Shown here piece after piece: positions 6,834-11,896 of a stretch of 11,896 bases of DNA. A model generated the notes under the pieces. That model worked only from the letters and a program-made list of their open reading frames with translations. It was not told the origin of the DNA and made no database searches. The stretch is from Lachnospiraceae bacterium (GTDB taxonomy: Bacteria > Bacillota > Clostridia > Lachnospirales > Lachnospiraceae). The translations under genes and the position numbers were made by a program. Each line of letters begins with the position of its first letter. The stretch's first letter is position 1. The DNA lies in NCBI GenBank assembly GCA_017437205.1, contig JAFSBP010000439.1:1-11896 (forward strand), in the 5' to 3' direction.

Positions 6834-6862
6834 AGTATATTCGGTCTCGTGGCAAAAATCAA
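6834..6862 (-). promoter_or_regulatory. Promoter of the GT-C-type gene
   Basis: On the minus strand TTGATT (6857-6862) is separated by 17 bases from TATACT (6834-6839). The predicted leader is about 55 bases. A short palindrome ATCTTTAAGAT (6870-6880) lies just upstream of the -35 box. Confidence 0.6.
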
Positions 6863-6927
6863 GAGCGGAATCTTTAAGATATTCTTACTGCAACCGGCAG
6901 TTGCTAAACATAAATTAATCATTTTAC

Positions 6928-8907
6928 CTAGTATTCAATCACCACCGTCGTATGACAATGCAATTTGGGCAATATAAATACAACGCGACCATTCGTTTCA
7001 CAAAATTCTAGTTTTTCCCCTGTAAGCGGCAAATGCACATTCTTAACTCTCTGCTCGATCTTAATTTCAAAACGGATATCATTGATTGGTAAAATATCTT
7101 CTATAATTTCTGCCTTCCCTCTTCGTATCGGGCTGGCATAGATTGCATTAATACAGTATCGATGTTCTCTGGGCTGATGTATCATCGTACATCTTCCCTG
7201 TGATCCGAGTCCAGACACCTTAAGAAGCGCACCTCCGTATACCAAATTAAGGGCACGCATAAAATAATTTCTATGATACAGAGAACCGTACTCAAAATAC
7301 TGTTTTGACAACGGGTGTGACAAATATACTACACTTCCACTCTTGGCTATCGCCGGATAACTTTTTGAATTCTTATCATGCGGTGTGTTTTTATGTCCAC
7401 AAAAATGTGCATATGTACGCTTGAAATAAGGCGTGATAAATTCTGCATATATTTGCGCATCACAGACAGTTGTTCGATGTCCCGGATAATTACAAAGCAA
7501 TGGCGCATTTGGCAAGTCATCACAGGGATTCAATGGTACCAAATAGTCGCAGTCAAATTCCGGTTCTCCTTCATATTGAAGTCCAATATTAATCTGAAAA
7601 CTTCCATCTTTAACGAGTGCATCACCCATTAATAACAATTTTCCACCATTTTGTAAATACGATTCTAATGAAGCGATTCCGTCCTCATCCAGCACAACAC
7701 CATTTGGGATAAGCACCGTATCATATTTTGCGAAATGGTTGTTCACTATCACATTATAGTCACATTGATTTTGCAAAAGTATGTTGGAAAGCCCTTCATT
7801 CACTGTTCTATCCTTAGAAAGATAAATACCAATATTCGCTGTACTCTCTCCGCCGTAGCAATACGGAGTGATTCTTTTTAAATAGTGATATGCATAGCCG
7901 ATATTTTCATAGGTCTGCAATTCCATCTCACCGTCAGGATGCATATGATCGCCAACAGATGCCCCAGCACCAAAAATCGCCATACTTACTACTTCATATT
8001 TCAACGCTTCCTTTGATTTAAACCCACCAAACTCTCCCCAATCCAAATGGAATTTTCCCGTCATCCCAATTGTCTGTTTACCGGTATTTACAAAATACTT
8101 TGCCCGAATCGGTAGTTGATCATAACCTCCCCATGCTGTTGGCAAATCCTCCATCTCAAAATGAGACTGATATTCGTGAAACTCAGGCTTATAAATGTCC
8201 GCACCACCACTATTAAAGAAAACGGTTGCATTGGGATGGTATCTTCTCATAATATCAGCACACTTTTTCATAAAGGTTTGACGCTTCATTACGTAATACC
8301 GCTTCGCATCTTCCTCATTCTCGATATCCAGACCTAACTCTCTCATACCCTTTTTGCACGAAGCGCAGTAACATACTCCGCCATCAGCCAAGCTAATATC
8401 GTAGAATAGTCCATCGACTGGATAGTTTTCGCAAATCTCCCGTGTGATATCATAAATGTGCTGTGCGTATTCCCCGTCATTTAGGCAGAGCATTTGCCAG
8501 GCACAATGCTCCTTCATCTCATCCTGTGCGGCCGATTCATCAAACGAAACTGTTGTCACATATTTTCCATCTTTTGATACTGATCTCCATTCCGGATGAG
8601 TTTGTGCATCTTTATCTGACCAGCCTGCAGTAATATATATCGGTGCCCGAACACCGATCTCATGTGCAGCATCTATCATAGTCCCCAACAGGTCGAAATT
8701 AAGTCCCGGATGCATCACACCTACTTTTGTAGGATAATAGCACATGCTATGATGACATTTCGCAAAAACAGTAATGCTCTCCAATTCTCCTATTTTCAAC
8801 GCCATCTGAAAATTTTCTTTTGAGAATTTTGAGCCAATACCGGTAATATCCGGTGAGGTATGAAAATCCAAATGTGTTTGCATAATGGGAACTTTATACT
8901 GATTCAT
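6928..8907 (-). CDS. GHL6-type putative glycoside hydrolase
   Basis: A 659-residue cytosolic-looking enzyme (no signal peptide). The N-terminal two thirds look like a TIM-barrel of the 'hypothetical glycosyl hydrolase 6' type: HLDFHTSPDI (12-21), VFAKCHHSMCYYPTKVG (47-63), FDLLG (71-75), APIYITAGWSD (88-98) and HPEWR (104-108). VDGLFYDI (164-171) places Asp170 at the end of a barrel strand as a probable catalytic acid or nucleophile, followed by CYCASC (179-184), a conserved-looking cysteine cluster. HFEMEDLPTAWGGYDQLP (249-266) supplies Glu251 and Glu253 as further acid candidates. From ~355 a Rossmann-like domain (STANIGIYLS, then YDTVLIPNG and GGKLLLMGDA) resembles the GH42 beta-galactosidase trimerisation domain, and a beta-sandwich ends the protein. 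GGAG lies 7 bases before the ATG. Last gene of the sugar operon, 24 bases after the cupin gene. Substrate unknown. Confidence 0.8.
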   Translation of the reverse strand: MNQYKVPIMQTHLDFHTSPDITGIGSKFSKENFQMALKIGELESITVFAKCHHSMCYYPTKVGVMHPGLNFDLLGTMIDAAHEIGVRAPIYITAGWSDKDAQTHPEWRSVSKDGKYVTTVSFDESAAQDEMKEHCAWQMLCLNDGEYAQHIYDITREICENYPVDGLFYDISLADGGVCYCASCKKGMRELGLDIENEEDAKRYYVMKRQTFMKKCADIMRRYHPNATVFFNSGGADIYKPEFHEYQSHFEMEDLPTAWGGYDQLPIRAKYFVNTGKQTIGMTGKFHLDWGEFGGFKSKEALKYEVVSMAIFGAGASVGDHMHPDGEMELQTYENIGYAYHYLKRITPYCYGGESTANIGIYLSKDRTVNEGLSNILLQNQCDYNVIVNNHFAKYDTVLIPNGVVLDEDGIASLESYLQNGGKLLLMGDALVKDGSFQINIGLQYEGEPEFDCDYLVPLNPCDDLPNAPLLCNYPGHRTTVCDAQIYAEFITPYFKRTYAHFCGHKNTPHDKNSKSYPAIAKSGSVVYLSHPLSKQYFEYGSLYHRNYFMRALNLVYGGALLKVSGLGSQGRCTMIHQPREHRYCINAIYASPIRRGKAEIIEDILPINDIRFEIKIEQRVKNVHLPLTGEKLEFCETNGRVVFILPKLHCHTTVVIEY

Positions 8908-8931
8908 AATTGACTCCGACTTTTCTCTTTG

Positions 8932-9312
8932 TTAACAATTGGGGGAAATATATAGATTCTTGTCTTCCACGCAAAGTTCATCTGTATTATCTTTTGAAAC
9001 ATCACTATTTTCTACCACAAAAACAAGTGCGTCATCAGAAACTGCCAGATAATGCCATGTGCCTGCTGTTACACAATAGGAAACACCTATTTTCAATTTT
9101 TGATCCACATATCCCTTATCGCCTTCTTCAGTCAATAGTGTTGCTTCCCCTAAAATAAGTGTAAATATCTCATCTGAATTATTGTGACGCTTCAAAACAC
9201 TTACCTGACCGTAAGCATACTGCGGGTTACTTGTAATAAATGCACACTTAAATTTCTCATTTATACTTACTAATTGAAATCCGTCCTTCTCCGGCTTCCC
9301 TTCTAATACCAT
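8932..9312 (-). CDS. Small cupin-domain protein
   Basis: A 126-residue single-domain cupin. The first cupin motif is readable as RHNNSDEIFTLILGEATLL (42-60) with His43 and Glu48 as metal ligands; the second motif has Gly-Thr-Trp-His in VTAGTWHYLAVS (81-92), with His87 as a third ligand and a Val-rich closing strand LVFVVEN (96-102). A usual second histidine of motif 1 appears replaced (HNN), so metal binding may use three ligands. The C-terminal ~24 residues are acidic and outside the fold. A strong AAGGAGG stands about 8 bases before the ATG. It lies 44 bases after the esterase gene and 24 bases before the GHL6-type gene, so it belongs to the operon. Likely jobs are sugar or sugar-acid binding, isomerisation, or a regulatory sensor; none can be chosen from sequence. 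Confidence 0.82.
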   Translation of the reverse strand: MVLEGKPEKDGFQLVSINEKFKCAFITSNPQYAYGQVSVLKRHNNSDEIFTLILGEATLLTEEGDKGYVDQKLKIGVSYCVTAGTWHYLAVSDDALVFVVENSDVSKDNTDELCVEDKNLYISPNC

Positions 9313-9356
9313 TACAATCCTCCTTCACAACAGCAGGTCATTTTTCATTTCTGCAA

Positions 9357-10112
9357 TTATCCTGTCACAGCATCTTGCCTTACCCTTTTGTACTGCGATA
9401 TAAGCCATTTCATCGCCGTTTCCATATCCATTTCATGACCACCGTCAAATATATCCAAATATACCGATGCCCTAGGATATTTCTTGTTTATTGCATCAAA
9501 CATCCTAATACTATGACTCACCGGCACATTTGGATCATATTTCCCATGAAAAATCTTTATATTTGATTTTGCTATGCTATCAATATAGGTCATCGGAGAA
9601 CGCTTTTTCATTTCTTCCTCATCATTGTTACAGCATGCAAAAACATGTCCACAATACTTCGGATTTTCTTCTGCCCAAGCCCTTAAGTCTGTAATGCCTA
9701 CAAATGCCCCAACTGCTTTAAAATATGTAGGACAAAACCCAGCCATGAGCATTGCCATATGACCTCCTCCACTCGCCCCTAATAGAAAAATATTATCTGT
9801 ATCCACACAATCCTCAGCTATACAATACTCTATTGCATCAATAATGTCCTGCTTCGCATAATCTGATCCACATGCATAGGTACAATTAGGATTACTTACT
9901 GTATTACTGCCCCGAAACTCCGGCAACAAGAGATGGAAATTATATTTTTCCGCATAGGGCAACATATTGCGAATCTGATTGAATCGATCAGCACTCCATG
10001 TATGCAGACCAACCAAAAGAGGACGTTTATCCTCCCCATTGGCTTTATAAAACAAAGACGGCTGCATCGTCCCATCCTTTGTGGATTTTACATATATTTC
10101 TCTTTGATTCAT
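9357..10112 (-). CDS. Alpha/beta-hydrolase, probable carbohydrate acyl esterase
   Basis: A 251-residue serine hydrolase of the alpha/beta fold, near the prolyl-oligopeptidase/acetyl-xylan-esterase type. After a strand pair comes PLLVGLHTWSAD (31-42, oxyanion-hole region), LLLPEFRG (61-68), the nucleophile elbow LGASGGGH (111-118, Ser114), HGKYDPNVPVSHS (189-201, Asp193) and DGGHEMD (223-229, His226), completing the triad. There is no signal peptide, suggesting a cytosolic enzyme acting on imported oligosaccharides, although export cannot be excluded. The start at 10112 is set by AAGGAGG about 8 bases upstream; the frame is open to 10145 without such a site. It begins 38 bases after the beta-helix gene and precedes the cupin gene by 44 bases. 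Deacylation of sugars is inferred from the neighbours; a peptidase role is possible. Confidence 0.82.
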   Translation of the reverse strand: MNQREIYVKSTKDGTMQPSLFYKANGEDKRPLLVGLHTWSADRFNQIRNMLPYAEKYNFHLLLPEFRGSNTVSNPNCTYACGSDYAKQDIIDAIEYCIAEDCVDTDNIFLLGASGGGHMAMLMAGFCPTYFKAVGAFVGITDLRAWAEENPKYCGHVFACCNNDEEEMKKRSPMTYIDSIAKSNIKIFHGKYDPNVPVSHSIRMFDAINKKYPRASVYLDIFDGGHEMDMETAMKWLISQYKRVRQDAVTG

Positions 10113-10150
10113 ACTATTCCTCCTTCGCAATTCTGCCTCAAGCACACGAT

Positions 10151-11896
10151 TTAAATTTGTGTATCGGCTTTCATTAAATATGTCTTTCCGTTAATATTAT
10201 TCACAACTACACCAAACCCTGTAACTCCTGCAATCGGGCGTCCCGGAAGTGCTTCATCTTCCTTCGTGTCTCGATGTACTTCAGGATTAAAGATAACCTT
10301 ATCATTAATCTTAAAATGGAGTCCAACAGATCCATCTTCATAGTTAATTGCACCAATCTCAATATCATGATACTCTCCTCCTATAAAAACAGATCTATCA
10401 TTCGGAACATCAATCCGAGCCACTTTCACGCCACATTGATATTTCTGAAGCTCTATATGATTCGGATTTATGGCAATAAAGTATCCATCGGAACCATTGG
10501 TAATAAAAGAACTTAATTTTGTCTGCGCCAAAGCAAATCCGTGCCACATTCTCTTCTCTTCAACTTTATATTTAAAGCACAAAATATCTCGGGTACCCAA
10601 TCCCTTTCTATATACAGACTCCTTACGATTTCCACTTGTGTTTATCAAGCAAAGCGCCTGTCCTTCTACCACTGAAGTTACACTATTACTGCCAAGATCT
10701 TTCCATTCCGTCGCATCAAGTTCTTCAAACGTAATATGCCGAATCTCTCGACTTGCTCGCGCCTTAATAATGCAGTTTTCCAATTCAACAACAGCTTCAT
10801 CTATCACCGTTTGTAGCATTTTTGTTCCATTCTTTATCAGAGCCTCCGCATTATCAATCGCCGTCTTAAGCGCTGCCCTGCTTCCATCGTAATAAATCCC
10901 CCCCAACGACTGCTCAACCATTTCTGTGCTAAACTGTTCGGCAACTTCAATCATTTGGTTCAGAGTATCAAAACTCACTTCATTGAATTCAAAATACTCA
11001 TCTTCAGTCATTGTCTTAAACGAAAAAACAGAACTATAAGTTGGGCACTGAATTCTGGATTTTGCTGTCGTGTTGGCAACCACACTCCAATAATAGTTCT
11101 TATCATAAACAAAATACTCGTCCCAATCAAAAAAACAGCTATTGTGCTCCACCGTAAATTCTCTTACGTTCTCAGTCAATTCCGCGTTAGTACCAATCTT
11201 TAAATGATAAGTATCTGCTCCTCCTGATAAAGTCCATTTCAACAGAACATTATGAGGGTCAACTTTATCAAACCCATTAGACGGAGCATACAGTGAAAAC
11301 GGAGCAATTCCATCCTTCTGTACCACAAGAATACCGACTCTATTCATATCAATTTCTTGATACTCAAACCCCAGTGTTATATCATCCTTCAATGAATAAT
11401 TATTGTTCTCTGCATCTACGAACGGGTCTACTGACAGGACAGCATTTTCTGAAACCGTATGATTTCTACCTTCAAATTGAAGCCCCTCAAAGAAAACCAC
11501 TATATTATTCTTAGCACAATTGCCTTCAGCCATAAAGCGGCCGATTCCGGTATTCATATTTCCTCCGGCTACATTGATCGCTTCCTTGACTTCTTCCCAA
11601 AGGCGTGAATAATTAGGATATCTTTGTTTAAAGGTCATTTTCGCGTCTTCACTCATTGCAAGCCACATATCATAGTAGGACTTCCAGTTTTCCGACCTTG
11701 CGAAACGATCTGCAATCGTATATGTAGCCATTTTGTCATTGCCCCAAATTGGCGTTGTTTTCCGTCCTTCTCGTTCGCTCATCACTATGTTATTTACTAG
11801 CACATTATCACTGCCAAAATGTAAATAGATACCATCTTGAACATTTTTCATAATGTTGCCATACACAAAATATCCTCTTGTTCCCTCATCCAAATA
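10151..11896 (-). CDS. Large modular right-handed beta-helix protein, probable polysaccharide-active (5' end off window)
   Basis: The last ~581 residues of a larger protein; the frame stays open through the right edge (the apparent TTG start at 11893 is preceded in frame by TAT). The part up to ~185 is the end of a parallel beta-helix: YFVYGNIMKNVQDGIYLHFG, VLVNNIV and NNIVVFFEG rungs, then NYSLKDDITLGFEY and MNRVGI, the closing pattern of beta-helix glycosidases/lyases resembling GH141-type proteins. Next come a Fn3-like domain (about 203-294, VLLKWTLSGGADTYHLKIGT and YYWSVVA), a helical FIVAR-like module (about 336-380, ALKTAIDNAEALIKNG) and a lectin/LamG-like beta-sandwich (about 386-580). 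Such tails belong to surface or secreted enzymes that bind glycans. The catalytic rungs and any signal peptide lie outside. Whether it is a hydrolase or a lyase, and on what substrate, is not visible. First of the genes seen here in the operon. Confidence 0.8.
   Translation of the reverse strand, partial: YLDEGTRGYFVYGNIMKNVQDGIYLHFGSDNVLVNNIVMSEREGRKTTPIWGNDKMATYTIADRFARSENWKSYYDMWLAMSEDAKMTFKQRYPNYSRLWEEVKEAINVAGGNMNTGIGRFMAEGNCAKNNIVVFFEGLQFEGRNHTVSENAVLSVDPFVDAENNNYSLKDDITLGFEYQEIDMNRVGILVVQKDGIAPFSLYAPSNGFDKVDPHNVLLKWTLSGGADTYHLKIGTNAELTENVREFTVEHNSCFFDWDEYFVYDKNYYWSVVANTTAKSRIQCPTYSSVFSFKTMTEDEYFEFNEVSFDTLNQMIEVAEQFSTEMVEQSLGGIYYDGSRAALKTAIDNAEALIKNGTKMLQTVIDEAVVELENCIIKARASREIRHITFEELDATEWKDLGSNSVTSVVEGQALCLINTSGNRKESVYRKGLGTRDILCFKYKVEEKRMWHGFALAQTKLSSFITNGSDGYFIAINPNHIELQKYQCGVKVARIDVPNDRSVFIGGEYHDIEIGAINYEDGSVGLHFKINDKVIFNPEVHRDTKEDEALPGRPIAGVTGFGVVVNNINGKTYLMKADTQI

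Noticed and set aside
6890..6904. Hairpin GCAAC/GTTGC as a terminator after the sugar operon
   Set aside because: Only a 5-base stem with no T-run after it; I see no convincing terminator downstream of 6928.
10113..10145. Longer N-terminus for the esterase
   Set aside because: The extra 11 codons cover the ribosome binding site AAGGAGG that precedes the start at 10112.
1..11896. tRNA, rRNA, CRISPR array, insertion sequence, integrase site or known riboswitch
   Set aside because: None found by reading both strands; no regular repeat-spacer array, no transposase-like protein, and leaders are too short or unstructured for the common riboswitches.

Overview
The window looks like chromosome of a gut or rumen clostridium, most likely Lachnospiraceae. 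The grounds are strong AGGAGG-type ribosome binding sites, a sodium-pump decarboxylase gamma/delta subunit next to a biotin carrier, an LrgA/LrgB pair, and a ~700-residue type III glutamine synthetase, a combination typical of anaerobic Firmicutes. The assignment rests on protein families only; there is no rRNA or tRNA in the window.

Layout. (1) 1-648, minus strand: start of a membrane biotin-dependent decarboxylase operon, an OadG-like subunit followed by the biotin carrier, which runs off the left edge. (2) 649-924: divergent intergenic region with a good promoter on each strand. (3) 925-4659, plus strand: a small two-helix membrane protein closed by a strong hairpin, then lrgA-lrgB (overlapping, translationally coupled), then glnN with its own TTGACA promoter and a terminator hairpin that serves both strands. 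(4) 4723-5009, minus strand: a short, untabulated locus that I read as a decayed type II toxin-antitoxin module. It has an intact 51-residue antitoxin-like gene with an autoregulation-style palindrome over its -10 box, followed by an out-of-frame, start-less stretch that looks like only the C-terminal end of a RelE/ParE toxin. (5) 5081-6772, minus strand: a polytopic GT-C-type membrane glycosyltransferase-like protein with its own promoter. (6) 6928-11896, minus strand: a tightly spaced carbohydrate-degradation operon. In transcription order it has a large right-handed beta-helix protein (5' end off the window) with Fn3-like, FIVAR-like and lectin-like tail domains, a serine alpha/beta hydrolase (probable acyl esterase), a small cupin, and a hypothetical-glycosyl-hydrolase-6-type (GHL6) enzyme.

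How the parts work together. The carbohydrate operon reads as a set for a decorated, possibly acylated, plant or host glycan: a large modular protein binds and/or cuts, the esterase removes acyl groups, the GHL6-type enzyme processes the released sugars, and the cupin handles a small molecule or helps regulation. The substrate cannot be read from sequence. By eye this block is more AT-rich, and uses more A/T-ending codons, than the glnN region, in line with accessory DNA beside a conserved housekeeping segment; the decayed toxin-antitoxin locus lies between the two, with the GT-C gene. The decarboxylase operon, LrgAB (in several Firmicutes a pyruvate transporter rather than a holin) and glutamine synthetase fit the carboxylate and nitrogen metabolism of a fermenter. 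Nothing in the window is a clearly new defence or mobile system; the best leads are the broken toxin-antitoxin locus and the uncharacterised sugar operon.
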